Origin: Tolypeutes matacus
Taxonomy: Eukaryota; Chordata; Mammalia; Cingulata; Chlamyphoridae
DNA: 64,000 bases
Assembly: GCA_026826555.1 (NCBI GenBank)
Contig: JAKSZT010040190.1
Location: 1,088,596-1,152,595 of the forward strand
Direction: 5' to 3'
Shown here: positions 53,070 through 64,000 of the stretch, one piece after another
Numbering within the stretch: position 1 is the first letter of the stretch
Layout of the letters: each line of letters starts with the position of its first letter
The notes under the pieces: generated by a model
What the model was told of the DNA's origin: nothing
The model's database searches: none
The model's input: only the letters and a program-made list of their open reading frames with translations
Translations under genes and position numbers: made by a program

Positions 53070-53800
53070 TCCATTTATTTGTCTTTCTTTCATCAGTGCC
53101 CAAAATACCTATTTTCCTTTAAAAGCCTGAAATGACTTCTTCCTTTCTCTATACCTGTCACATAATTTTGCACTACTTTAATGTTACTTCTCTCATAACT
53201 GTATTATTCATTATATAGGTGTTTTGACTTCCTAACTTAACTGCCTATTCCCCGTGAGTAGAGGTCCGTATATCTTACTGATAGAATCAAAAAATGTTAA
53301 AGGGCTATATTTAAAATACCAATGTGAATAGACACTTATCTATAATATGGGTAAGTTTTGCTTCACCTATAATAGATGTTTATAAACAAACAAAAAATTT
53401 TTCTTTAAAATACCTAACACACACTGTGTCTATATATTTAAGAGTGAGGTTTAGAAGCAAGACCTAGAAGAATTTGATTTCATGGTCCTATTTCTTTGCG
53501 GGTTATAGGTTTATGGTATTATCCTTGGTATTAGACATCCTCTCTTGCCTACTGTTGCAGTGCTAACTAGTCTTCCTGCCTTTGGTTATGCTGTTTTTCC
53601 CATTCAAATTCCACAATGCTGCCAGAGAGACTGTTCTAACAAATACGGAATATCACTCCCCTCCTCAAAAACTTTCAACAGAGAGCCAAACTCCTTAGCA
53701 TGGTATGCAAGGTCCTTTATGATATGCAAACTTGCCCAGCTTTATCTGCTATAAACTCACCTTCCTACAGTATTTTCTGATTGTGGCTTTCTCATACCTC
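53070..53800. other. ZKSCAN8 first intron, no gene recognised
   Basis: No identifiable feature. The part from 53545 to 53760 resembles an old repeat ('agggactgttctaacaaata'-like text) but I cannot name it. Confidence 0.35.
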
Positions 53801-53814
53801 CATTCTACTGCTAC

Positions 53815-54010
53815 TCCAGCTCAGGAACATTTGGCAATTCTGGAGACATTTTTGGCTGTCACACTGACAGGGTGGAGGTGGGTAGGGGGCATGCGACTAG
53901 TACCTAGCAGGTAGGGGTCAGGGATATTGTTAAACATCACGTGGTGCACAACACAGCCCCCCACAACAAAGAACTATCTGGCCTGGACTGTCAATGCCAA
54001 GGTTAATGAA
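53815..54010 (-). mobile_element. MER20 DNA transposon
   Basis: 'ggaacatttggcaattctgg' and 'agacatttttggctgtcaca' are antisense MER20. The left end is inside a short unassigned stretch. Confidence 0.7.
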
Positions 54011-54019
54011 TCTCTGTTG

Positions 54020-56510
54020 AGCTGAAATCATTCAACGCCAATGTAAGAGTCTCAGCTTACCTATTACCTTTTTTTTTTTTTTTTAACCTATTACTTTTTT
54101 CATGAATTCTGTCATCCCCTAGCAGATTAAGGTGCTCCTTCTTGTGGAAATATTTAATACATAGTCCAAATATAGAACTTACCACATTGTGGAGAGTATT
54201 GCAAATATCAGTCTATGGCCATGGCCTTCTTGCAATTTTATGTAGCAACGATCTTTTACTTTGTATCTCTTTTTCAGTAGTGATGTCATAGCACATATAC
54301 CCATGCTAGAAAGATCACAATAGCAGCATTGTGGAGAATGGAGAAGAGCATAACCAAAGGCAATATATCCAAAAGAGCTGGCAAGAGATGCAACACCAAG
54401 ATAAAGAACACAAATCTATAGTCCAAATGGAGACAGAATTAAACACTGGGGGGAGGAATGAGTTTACATGTAGTTCCTGACATGACCCTTCAGAGTGCTT
54501 TTTTACCTTTCAGGGTTTTTTTTTAAGGGGTTGGTGGTGGTGGTGGGGGGGGAGTTGTCCATGGACTCTTCAGTCTAATAAAAACCAGATCTTCTCCCCA
54601 GAAAAATGCCCATAGGCACAAAATTTTATATTCAATTTCAGCAAACTTTAGATCAGAAACCCTTCTAAGAACTCCAGATAGGTTAAGAACCTACTTTGGG
54701 AAATGTGTGCAAAAACGGAATTTGAAAAATTATCTTTAAAATCAGACAGATGTGGGAACAATAATGTGGGGAATAAAATACAGACTGGAAAAACCAAGGA
54801 GCAAGAAGAGATAAGTAAAATGGGATGACTAACATAAGGAGGATTATTCATGGATGATGATTATGCTGGAATAGTGCGATCTGGGGAAAGAGTGAATTTG
54901 TCAAGACATTGAGATCTCATGGAGGGTTTGACGTAAGGGGTAATCAATTTTGTTTTGGACAAGATTAATATCTATTATTTAAACCAACTTATATTTTTAA
55001 TTAATTAAAATTTAAAATTTAACAACAGAATTCTTCATTTTTCTTAAAATAGCTACTTATGGATTTTTTTAAATGTCAAAAACTCAAAAGTCATCACCAC
55101 AGGATATGATTTATAAGGTCTAATTGTTTAGACTGTGATGCTGTAGCACCATAATCTTATCATATTATGAATTTCCTTAAAGTCAAGTTTCATCTTTAAC
55201 TTGTGAACAACTGACCATCTTACAGTAAATCCTTATCAAGACAAGCTATAAGATGTTTTAATTAAGTCTGTACCATTCAAGAACTTGATATTGTTGATCA
55301 GGTATTAAATCAAGTTACAAGAGTGAAACTTATCCTAATTATCAGGTTCCTTCATGTTTTATCACACCAAATCAGGCATCAGGTCTTGTCCATTCCCCAT
55401 CCAGATTACTCCTTTTAGTGGCTAATTTTCCATTTTTAATCTCTTCCCTCTCTAATCTGCCAGTTTTGAGGATTACAACCAATAACTAATGCAGTACAAA
55501 GAATGTGCTACAAAATTAGTTCACCATGTACTTATCTTTCAAATGGTTTTATGTGCACGTCAATATTAAGTTGGTAAGCACCTTTTGGATAAAGACTGCT
55601 TCTGAACAAACCATCCTTCCTAAAGAACACTTAGCCAAGTGAACTGATTTATGAATTTAAAATAAACAAATTTAAGGTTTCTACTGGGTCTCAAATGCTA
55701 TAATCCTGTGAACTAATTAAGGCACAACTGCAGCTTATTATTATTTTTTCAATAGGAATAGAAAAAATGTTTTCTTCCTTTGGACTAATTAATTCTAATT
55801 TCAGAATTGTTTGGCAACTGCAAACAAACAAAACAAGAAAGATATTTTCCAGCCATTAAAGATAAAGCAAACAGCATGCTTTGTAGGTATCTCAATACCT
55901 TAGCTGAATGTTTTAACATTTACCACAACAGAAATTCAGAGCACGCATGCATTTGCTAAAACAAAGACTGCCGCATAAATATACCTAACGGATCTGATTA
56001 AACAACTGAAATATTGTTTTTACAAGTGGTGGTGATGGCAGTTTTAAGGTAGCCTGACTAAAATCGCTCATGACTGAACTAAGTTTTGGAAATGGAAGCC
56101 CTTCCAAGATTTCCCAAGTGTCTGCTTTACCAAGTTTTATTAAAATCTAAATAAGAGTGGATTCTATACTACCCAGAAATTGTCAAAAATGGTTTTTATA
56201 CAATTATCCAGTCAACATTTTTAACCCCTCAAAGAAGAATAATTTAACATAAATGTAAAGTTTCCATTGGTAAAAAGCAAACTGTATCTTAAAAACACAC
56301 ACACACAAGTGAGACTCTCGTGACTGAAACGCCAAATTGCTAAGTGGAAACAAACAATTCAGAACTTGGAAATATTTGGATAACGAGCTAATGGTGAGGG
56401 ACCTTTTCTGTTTTGAGACAAATTAAATAATCGACTTCAAAATGATACCACAAAACGATTAGCGATGAGGAACGCGAACCCCCAGAACAGGTTCCCAGCA
56501 GAAAGTCTGG
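54020..56510. other. ZKSCAN8 first intron near exon 1, no exon recognised
   Basis: AT-rich sequence with a poly(T) at 54069 and G-rich runs at about 54530-54555. No family-specific frame was seen. A short (AC)n lies at 56296. Confidence 0.4.
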
Positions 56511-56519
56511 GACTCTAGT

Positions 56520-57230
56520 CCAGCTCACGCCGGCCCCCAAGGCCGTGCCCGAGCGCTCGCCTCATCCCGGGACGCCGAGCCCCGCACAGGCCCCCTCGAC
56601 GGCCCCTTCGGGCCTGTCGGCAGCTGCGGCCTGGCCAGGCCACAAAGCGCCCCCCTTCCTCCGGCCTGGAGCCCGAGCCGTACTCACCGAGAGTCCCAGC
56701 GGCGGCCAGGGATGGGGAAGGGCGGCTGCAAGGGGCGGCCGGGCCCAAGGCCGGGCGAGGAGCCAGCGAGGAGAGCCGCACTCGAAACACGGCCCTCCCG
56801 CCGCTAACCTCCCAGCCCGCGGCCGCACAACGCTGGCCCACACGCATCTAGCCCCAAGGCACTTCCGGAAGCTCTCTAGGCTTCCTGGAGGTTGGGAAGC
56901 TCTATGGTCGGCCTGCCCCGGGGACCGGGCCCCGCGCCTCGCCCGGGCGTAAGCGGCGGCTCGGGTCTCTCCCGCGCCTGTGCGTGGCCAGGGGCGCGGC
57001 GCCTCGGTACCGCCACCCTGCTGGGAAATAACGGGCCCTGGGGTCACCTCCGCCTTGCGGCCCCGGCCCGCTGTCTGGGGGGACGGTCCCCCGGGGGCAG
57101 AGCCGCGGGCGTCCGGAGGTGGAGGCCAAGAACCCGAGGAAGCCGGGACAGCGACGCGGGGTGCTCATCTGCCTCCGTGACGCCCATTCAGTGGGCCCGC
57201 GAGTGGGCCTCACTGTGCTCTTCCTAAACC
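56520..57230 (-). promoter_or_regulatory. ZKSCAN8: ZKSCAN8 CpG-island promoter
   Basis: Dense CpG and GC content, with a perfect CACTTCCGG at 56860-56868 and no TATA box seen. Long GC-rich open frames on both strands here are composition artefacts. Confidence 0.85.
56688..56870 (-). other. ZKSCAN8: ZKSCAN8 non-coding exon 1 (predicted)
   Basis: On the minus strand GGGACTCTCG/gtgagtacgg is a strong donor, giving an exon end at 56688. The start is set roughly by the ETS motif at 56860. No coding start is expected here, because the ATG lies in the SCAN exon. The transcription start is inferred. Confidence 0.7.
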
Positions 57231-57299
57231 CGCCCAGTGCTCCCACGTAGACTGCACCTTTCTCAAGGAATTCCTGCCAAACATAGTTCATAGTTACTT

Positions 57300-58080
57300 T
57301 TTAAATCCCTGTGGCACTAAAGTAATAATACACGTTGTACTATTTTCAGATAGTAATTTCTTACAAAACCTGCTTTACGGTTTATGTTTTTATAGGTTAA
57401 ATCTCTGACGTAGGCTTCAGCAGGTGACTCTAGTTTTAATAACAAAAAAGTTTGAAAAACAAATCTATGTTCATTCTTTATATACCTGTTGTATTAAAGC
57501 TTTTAACTTTTCAGACTAAATAGGATTTCGGGGTTGGGGTAAGGGGAAGTGTATTTTATTTTGGTTGTTTTGGTCCCACATTTTTTCCCTTCAAACCTTT
57601 CCTGACTACCATTTATTCTGAATTTTCAGGTGGACCTCCCAGTTTCACCTTAAGTTTTCTCTTCTCTCTGCTCCTGCTGGTAGCCACCACCAATGTTTCT
57701 ATCCTTTCTTCCTGAACCCCAAAATATCTCATCCACCCCCCAGAACCAAATCTTAGTATATTTTTAAGGGTTTTATCACCTAATCATCACAGTTAAACAA
57801 GTAGATAACAATAAACACCAAGAAGTTACAGTGCTTCTGGCATCCTTCAAAGCACTCATTTTTGCTATTTATTTCATAGTTCTTGTCTCCCAGGAGAGAT
57901 GGTAACTGGAAACAGTAAAGCTCCATTTTCAGTTTCTTCTTTTACCTTTAAAAAGTTTTGTTTTGTTTGTAATCCAAAGTTGTACACACAAGTAGTTTAA
58001 AAGAAAATTCAGCATTACTATGAACCAAATATATTGTGTAATATATTGTTTGATTAAAAAAAAAAAAAAAGAAAGAAAAT
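57300..58080. other. no gene recognised
   Basis: Intergenic sequence upstream of ZKSCAN8, ending in an A run at about 58056. No zinc-finger or SCAN text. Confidence 0.45.
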
Positions 58081-58089
58081 TCATGTCAT

Positions 58090-59190
58090 GACCTAGGCAA
58101 ACATTTCTTGAACTGTACACAAAAGGGACTAATGATAAGAGATTAAAAAGTGATAAATTTGATTTCATCAAAATTTCAATTTTCTGCTCAATTAAAAGGA
58201 CCAGTAGGAAAGTGAAAACAAAGTCAAAGCCTGGAAAATATATATGTGATATTTGCAACATATATATCAAACAAAGAACTGATATCCAGGACATATAAAG
58301 GAACTCTCACATCATAAGAAGGCAGACAACCCAAGATAAATAGGCAAAAGACTTAACAAAAGGAGGTATAGGAATGGCCAATAAGTACACAAAAAGGTAC
58401 TCAAAATCATGATCAAGGAAATGCAAAATTAAAACCACAATGAGTTACCATTACACACCATTAGATTGGCTAAAATTAAAAAGACTGACAATACTAAGTG
58501 CTTGTGAGGATGTGAAGCAAATGGAACTCTCAATGCTTGTAGGAATGTAAAATTTTACAACCAGTTTGGAAAACTGGCATTTTCTTTCTTTTTTTTTTTT
58601 TTTAAAGATTTTATTTATTTATTCATTTATCCCCCCCTTGCTGCTTGTGCTCGCTGGGTCAGCTAACCACGCCGTGCGGGCGGGCTTGCCTTCACCAGGC
58701 CGGGGCCTCCCATATGGTAAACGGGAGCCCTACTGAGCCACAGCTGCTTCCCAGCATTTTCTGATAAGTTAAACAAATACCTACATCATGATCCAGCAAT
58801 CTCATTCCTAGGTATTTACCTAAGAGATATGAAAATGTAAGTCCACACAAAGAATGTTTATAGCAGCTTTCCTCATAATAGCCCACACCTGGAAAAACCC
58901 AAATATTCATCAACAGGAGAATATAAAATCACATAGTGGAATACTATTAAGAAATAAAAAGAAGCTACTGATAAATGAACAACATAGATGAACCTCAAAA
59001 ATATATTGAGTGAATGTAGCCTTTTATGAACAGATGTTCGAGAACAAGTACAATTAATCTATGGTGATAGAAATCAGAAGTGTTTACCTTTGATTGCAGT
59101 TGTGGTGACATGGTTACAAACATGTAAAGATTCACTGAGCTGTATACCTAAGATTTGTGCATTTTACAAAAAAAAAAAAAAAAAAAAGAT
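58090..59190 (+). mobile_element. L1 3' part with poly(A), split by a SINE
   Basis: 'caaagaactgatatccagga', 'aggaatggccaataagtaca' and 'gagttaccattacacaccat' run on through the ORF2 C-terminal region to an A tail at 59169-59187. Frames are broken. Confidence 0.85.
58586..58753 (-). mobile_element. tRNA-Ala-derived SINE nested in L1, with TSD
   Basis: The copy lacks part of its head and body ('ccaggccggggcctccc'). The 9-bp duplication gcattttct lies at 58577-58585 and 58754-58762. Confidence 0.85.
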
Positions 59191-59440
59191 AGCACTCTTA
59201 GGTTTCTAGTGAAAAACACCAGGTCTATCACTTCTCCCTTCCCCATCAACTCCCTAGTAACAACCACTTTAAATCTTTCTTTTTACTTTTGGTGTTTATG
59301 TCTGTATTTCTACATAACATGCTAATACTGCCATTTCTTGATTTTTCACAAATTATCTACTGACTTTCTACTATAGAAAGTAAGAAGCTAACCATCTGAA
59401 ATCACTAAGAGAATTAGCCACACCAGAGATTAGAGGACAC

Positions 59441-59534
59441 CAGAGATTATTTTACCGGGAGGTCCCAGGGATCAAACCCAGGTCCCTCCATATGGCAGAC
59501 GGACGCCCAACCATTTGAGCTACATCCACCCCCC
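59441..59534 (-). mobile_element. tRNA-Ala-derived SINE, short form, with TSD
   Basis: 'gggaggtcccagggatcaaa' to a head ending 'ttgagctacatccacccccc', with tagaggacac at 59431-59440 and 59535-59544. The A tail is almost gone. Confidence 0.85.
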
Positions 59535-59544
59535 TAGAGGACAC

Positions 59545-60380
59545 ATTTTAAACTTCCTAAAGTTATTAGGTCCAACAACAATAGCAGCCCCACTAAAGTA
59601 CAAAAAAGGTTAGACTCTGGTTACTTGGCTTTCCCTGTTATATCAGCAGGAGATGTGTTTCTAGTAAGACTCCTAGTATTCTCTATGCCTAAGGCCTCAA
59701 AGGTGTTCCCAAATTCTCTTCAGTTGCTCTGCATTTGGCTTCAGAAGAACCACTTCACATATAGTGTGTGGAGCAGCACAGTAGCTCTCAATTAACACTT
59801 AGAAATGTGAAAAATATTTATTCTTTAAAATAGCAAGCCCATTATGGTTAACTTCAATAGCATTTTATGATTAACTAGATTTTCCAAAACAAAAATAATT
59901 TAATGAGAGAAGTGGAATTATTTTACATTTTTCTATTTACTTCCTCCGCCTCATAAGAACCTACTGGAATAAATCTATCTTGGTCATGATGTTTCATTCT
60001 TTCAGTATATTGTTGGAGTCTAATATTTGGCTTAGAGTTTTTGTAACTATGTTCATGAATGAGATGGCCTGTAGATTTTCTCTCTCACACTGTTTATGTT
60101 ATATTTGGAATAAAAAATATACTAGCCTCAAAAAACGGGTGGGATGTACCTCATCTTTATTATCTGAAAATATTTATAGAATAGAAATTATTTACTTCTC
60201 AAGTGATTATTCCTTCTCCACTGAAGCCCTGTAGACCTGGAGTTTTTTTCTCCTTCTTAAATTCATGTAAACACGCTTGGTTTTTATTAATAACATCACC
60301 TATTTCCAAGTTATGGAGACTCGAGAGGCCTGCTTGACTTACCCTGATGAAATATGGACATAAAGGAGAAATCAACAGGG
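59545..60380. other. no gene recognised
   Basis: AT-rich intergenic sequence. Part of 59960-60240 may be antisense LINE text but is not readable as protein. Confidence 0.4.
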
Positions 60381-60396
60381 ACAGCAGTTTTCTTTT

Positions 60397-61122
60397 TCTT
60401 TTAACATTTTTTAAACTTTATTTTGTACATTTAATTGAAAATATAAATAATTAAAAACTAAAAAGTAAACACAGATGACTAAATATATACATTTCTCAAT
60501 TAAATGTAATGGATACATGTAATTTTTTTTTTTGAATCAAACAATATATTACACAATATATTTGGTTCATAGTAACGCATTCATACAGTACTTGTCCTTT
60601 TGCTTCACTCAACATAATATCCTCCAGGTTCATCCATGTTGCCATATGCTTTATGACTTCATTTCTTCTTACAGCTGCATAATATTCCATCGTGTGAATA
60701 GACCACAGTTTGTTTATCCATTCATCTGTTGATGGACACCTGGGTTGTTTCCAACTTTTGGCAATGGTGAATAATGTGGCTATGAACATTGGTGTGCAGA
60801 TGTCTGTTCGTGTCACTGGTCTCAGTTCTTCTGGGTATATACCCAGTAGTGGTATTGCCGGGTCACATGGCAAGTCTATATTCAACTTCTTTAGGAACTG
60901 CCAAACTGTCCTCCATAGTGGTTGTACCATCCTGCATTCCCATCAACAGTGAAGAAGTGTTCCTATCTCTCCACATCCTCTCCAACACTTGTAGTTCTCT
61001 GTCTTTTTAATAGTGGCCATTCTGATAGGTGTGAAATGATATCTCATTGTACTTTTGATTTGCATTTCCCTAATCATGAGTGATGTTGAGCATTTCTTCA
61101 TGTGTTTTTTTGCCATTTGTAA
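60397..61122 (-). mobile_element. 5'-truncated L1 insertion with 14-bp TSD
   Basis: The minus strand encodes the ORF2 C-terminus in one open frame, with [36 protein letters not shown] and [16 protein letters not shown] 3' UTR follows to 60397. Flanks are agcagttttctttt at 60383-60396 and 61123-61136. The open frame and exact duplication mark it as one of the youngest LINE insertions here. Confidence 0.92.
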
Positions 61123-61139
61123 AGCAGTTTTCTTTTGAA

Positions 61140-62470
61140 ATGTTTTTCTTCTCCATCAATATAACCACCATTCTCAATTCTAGTCCATCTTGGCTCCTTA
61201 TCTCCTACCAAAGCAAATTTAAACTTCTTTGCTTGCCTTTTATTTTGAATTATATTTTTAAAAATTAACATAGTAAAACATCTGATCAAAATTAGAACCT
61301 AGGAGTATGTAAAGTAGAAAAGCCGGCATCTCTTCTTCCTCCAAATGCTATTACCTAGAGTGTTGGGAGACAGTTCTCCAAGGGTCTTTGGTGTATCTCC
61401 AAGTCTTGTGACAGATTTTTTTTCAGATCTTTTCAAAGATGTATCTCCTTCTGGAGCATATCTGTTTCCTGACTAGGATAATAAAGATAATAATGCTTCA
61501 CTCTGGGACAAGGTGGGCTAAGATTGGTTTTTCTTCAGCTTAGGGTGTCTAAGCTGGGATGCAAACCCACTGTTTGAGCAGTATCTACCTGGGCTCTTCC
61601 ATATCACCCCTGTGCATTTTGAGGGCAAGAGGAACATGAAGCTCATGATGATTGACTTGATGTCCTTTGTCTCTGACCCAGGAATCTAGTGTCTTCTGTC
61701 AGTATCCAACAAGCTGCGGCAGATTAACTTAACTTTCAAGTAGAGTAAAATCTCCAGTTCTTGACACAAAGGTAATTACACACCTTTGGAGTGTATCTTT
61801 TTCCTTTACATGTACAAATATCACACACAATTAATTACCTGATCTAACTATATAGAGTTTTCTTCCAAGAAAAATGGAATTTATATTGTTCTGGCACTCA
61901 CTTTTTTCATTGATAATTTATCATTTTAATAGCTGAAGAGTATTCCATAATAGGATATGCCATAATGTAATTAATCCCTTACTGATATTTAGGTTTTTTT
62001 CCTTGTTTTCTATCATTAGCAATCTTGCCTGCCTTTTACTGCCCTCCAGAATGTTTCTCTCTCTACTCCAAAAATCAGGTACATTTCCCCAGTACTACCC
62101 ACAGACTCATCTCATTGTTTCCTGCCATATCTAAAGACTGGTCTATTATTCTAATAATAGGTCTCTCTCTTCTCAAGATTGCATCATTCTATTTAGTACT
62201 CACCATAGTACTTTCTATTATCACATTTGCTCTTCAAATAGACTAAAAGCTTCCTCAGCTTAGGTGTCTAATATTTGTTCTGAGACCTTCCTCCAACTTC
62301 CAATACCTGGTGGCTCTTTAAGGATGCAGCAGAATCTCCATACATTTCTGACAGGAAAAGTAGTTTATTTGGACTTGTCTTGCCAAGTAGGTAAATTTAA
62401 TCCATCCGAGTCCCTTCCTCTTTCTGTTGCAGTCTTAACTCCTTCTCCCTAGATCTGTCTTCAGTCATCC
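61140..62470. other. no gene recognised
   Basis: Mixed old repeat debris (LINE-like tails near 61270 and 61800-62000). In human the next SCAN gene beyond ZKSCAN8 in this direction is ZSCAN16. No SCAN or finger text occurs here, so it would lie beyond the window. Confidence 0.4.
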
Positions 62471-62474
62471 AAGT

Positions 62475-62870
62475 AAGTACTTACCAAGAGCTTACCATGT
62501 GCCAGGCGCCAAGTTAGGTAAAAAGTGCTGGAATGAACTTACACTGTCAGTCTTTTGCATTCTTCATGGTTTCTCCCTTACCCAGGTCCTGCACTTTACT
62601 TTTCTTCACCAGTGCTCCAGAAAAGCGTCAAGCAGGTTTATTAGCTCCATTTGTCTGATGTGGATGATGGAAGGGGGAAAGGAGAGAAATGATCGAAGGC
62701 TAAATTTTTACATGCGCTCTCACTCTTAATCGTCACAATCACTCTATGAAATATACACTACGTTATTATCCTCATTTACACAAACGAGGAAACCAAGGCT
62801 TGGAGAGGTTAAGAATTTGCCCCAAGTCCCAGACCTAACTAGAGAATGGTGGTCTCAGAATTTGAACCCA
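62475..62870 (-). repeat. MIR-family fragment(s)
   Basis: 'taccatgtgccaggcgccaa', later 'tatcctcatttacacaaacg' and 'ggcttggagaggttaagaat', show MIR in minus orientation with an insertion or two copies. Confidence 0.65.
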
Positions 62871-62999
62871 AGTTTAAAGGATTCTAGCGTAGGTACTCTT
62901 CAGCCATTTCGTTCTGGACTTTTAAGTCCCATAAGGATCAGAAATATAAACTGGGGCCACTGTTGGTCTTCCTTAGTTCCCACGGCCCTGGCATCCCAG

Positions 63000-63800
63000 G
63001 AACAGCAAGCATAGTCGGTGACTCAAGCGTCCTTTGAGTCTCGGAAACGCTGACCCAGAAACGAGAATGGAGGAACGCTCCCGGGCGCCCCCCAGTCTGA
63101 CCCAAATCCGCTACGTTCCTGGCCTGCCTCTCCCGGGCGAGAGGCACTTGCCAGCTGGGCTGGGCTAAAGCAGCAGGGTCCGCCTCCCCCGTTAGCGGGC
63201 GTGTGGGATCTCTGCTGAGGCGGCAGCCCTGAGAGACCGCTCCTCTTCCCGGAGGCCCCACGGCTTCGTCCCACCCAGTGCCGGGGCCTCAGGGAGCCAC
63301 GCTCTAGGAAGCCCCCGGCGGGGTGCGACAGCCACCGGAAGGGCCCGAACCGGAAGCTGTGGCCGCCTCAGAAGCCCGCCCCCAGAGCCCCTTCCGGGGT
63401 CTCTCATGGGACTCCCGGAGATTTTTCACAAGCCCGTGGTCGCTCGACTCTGCGAGAAGAGCTGGCCCTCGTCAGGCCAGTCCCAACGGCTCCCCGGCAG
63501 CGCGTTCTCGGAGTCCCCTCAACGGACCTCCTCTTCCTTCACCCAAAAGGTCCTGGGTCTCTTCCCACCCCGGAACCTCAGTGTTTAGGGAGCGAGGAAA
63601 GGTCGGGCCCCTTTCTTCGCCCTCTCGCGACTTCTAGCGTGTTCGCCAATTTCGGTTATAAACGGCTTCAGAGCGGTTCTCTTAGTGGCTCTGTGAGCAG
63701 GGCTCAGCGTCCTACGCGCCAAGGCCTGGAAACGACTGGGAGAGGAGGGATGGCCGGTGAGTATCGGGATGAGGGTGAAGGGGCTGGTGTTCACAGCCTG
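63000..63800 (+). promoter_or_regulatory. CpG-island promoter, probably plus-strand
   Basis: GC-rich, CpG-rich sequence with two CCGGAAG cores at 63335-63341 and 63350-63356. The best splice donor in it is plus-strand (63757), so transcription probably goes to the right, away from ZKSCAN8. In human an antisense transcript (ZSCAN16-AS1) starts a few kilobases from ZKSCAN8 in the opposite direction. This island is in the matching place, but the match is by position only. Confidence 0.65.
63600..63756 (+). other. predicted first exon of a plus-strand transcript
   Basis: AGGGATGGCCG/gtgagtatcg at 63756/63757 fits the donor consensus well. The start is arbitrary within the island. An ATG sits six bases before the junction, so coding from here is possible but unsupported. 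Confidence 0.45.
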
Positions 63801-64000
63801 TAAACCGGCTGGACCATCCGGTTTGGGATTGCGATTAGGTATACCTTTAGAGAGCAGTTCAGAATCATGGTAATTGTTTACATTACGGGTATTAGTTAAA
63901 AACACAAAAGCAATAACGCAGTAAATTCATGTAGGTCACATACTAGTTAACTGATTTACGCAGCTTTGAGAAGAAAATGCTAAGGAAAAGACCTAACAGC

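Noticed and set aside
56515..57291. Several 110-160 codon frames in the ZKSCAN8 island
   Set aside because: Same composition effect; the strand with the true donor gives a non-coding exon 1.
57300..63000. ZSCAN16 expected upstream of ZKSCAN8
   Set aside because: No SCAN or C2H2 text occurs between 57.3 and 63 kb on either strand; if present it lies beyond the right edge.
62938..63905. Frames of about 60-107 codons in the 63-kb island
   Set aside because: No recognisable domain, mutually overlapping, GC-driven.

Overview
The window is mammalian nuclear DNA, most likely from a xenarthran (armadillo or sloth). The evidence is more than twenty copies of a tRNA-Ala-derived SINE of the kind known from Xenarthra. 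Its head reads 'gcggctgtggctcaatcagt' or close variants, many copies end in an A tail preceded by (ATAA)n, and several have clean target-site duplications. The rest is ordinary mammalian sequence: L1 fragments of several ages and in both orientations, MaLR/MLT1-type LTRs, Tigger1, MER20 and MIR. I cannot tell armadillo from sloth by eye. The region corresponds to the SCAN zinc-finger cluster of the extended MHC class I region (human 6p22.1).  LAYOUT. 0.1-0.6 kb: a broken UBD (FAT10) exon on the minus strand. 0.6-14.8 kb: no gene, mainly repeats (LTR, dimeric SINEs, Tigger1, L1 pieces, and an L1 5' half at 8.3-10.3 kb). 15.2-15.7 kb and 21.8-25.4 kb: two related, badly decayed SCAN/C2H2 zinc-finger pseudogenes on the minus strand. 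26.8-27.3 kb: a 5'-truncated RPL7A retrocopy (+). 27.8-30.5 kb: a near full-length SLC35A4 retrocopy (-) that still carries both the upstream microprotein ORF and the main transporter ORF. 32.2-37.6 kb: a third SCAN/C2H2 pseudogene (-) that keeps several splice sites and a GC-rich, CpG-island-like promoter. 45.2-56.9 kb: ZKSCAN8 (ZNF192) on the minus strand, the only gene I judge intact. It has one non-coding first exon in a CpG island and five coding exons whose phases join to a 571-residue SCAN, partial KRAB and nine-finger protein. 57-63 kb: L1 and SINE sequence. 63.0-63.8 kb: a third CpG island with a good plus-strand donor site, probably the first exon of a divergent transcript.  HOW IT FITS TOGETHER. 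ZKSCAN8 and the three zinc-finger pseudogenes lie in the same orientation. Their exon plan is shared where it survives: a SCAN exon, then an exon starting GTCCC(A/G)GCT, then a terminal finger exon. This points to tandem duplication followed by decay. The ZKSCAN8 and 37-kb islands both contain perfect CACTTCCGG (ETS-type) motifs, and the 63-kb island contains related CCGGAAG cores. I found no convincing novel biological system. The most interesting objects are the two-ORF SLC35A4 retrocopy, the FAT10 relic lying beside ZKSCAN8-type genes, the pseudogene that kept its island, and a composite SINE flanked by one target-site duplication. All family assignments rest on recognition by eye; no search was run.
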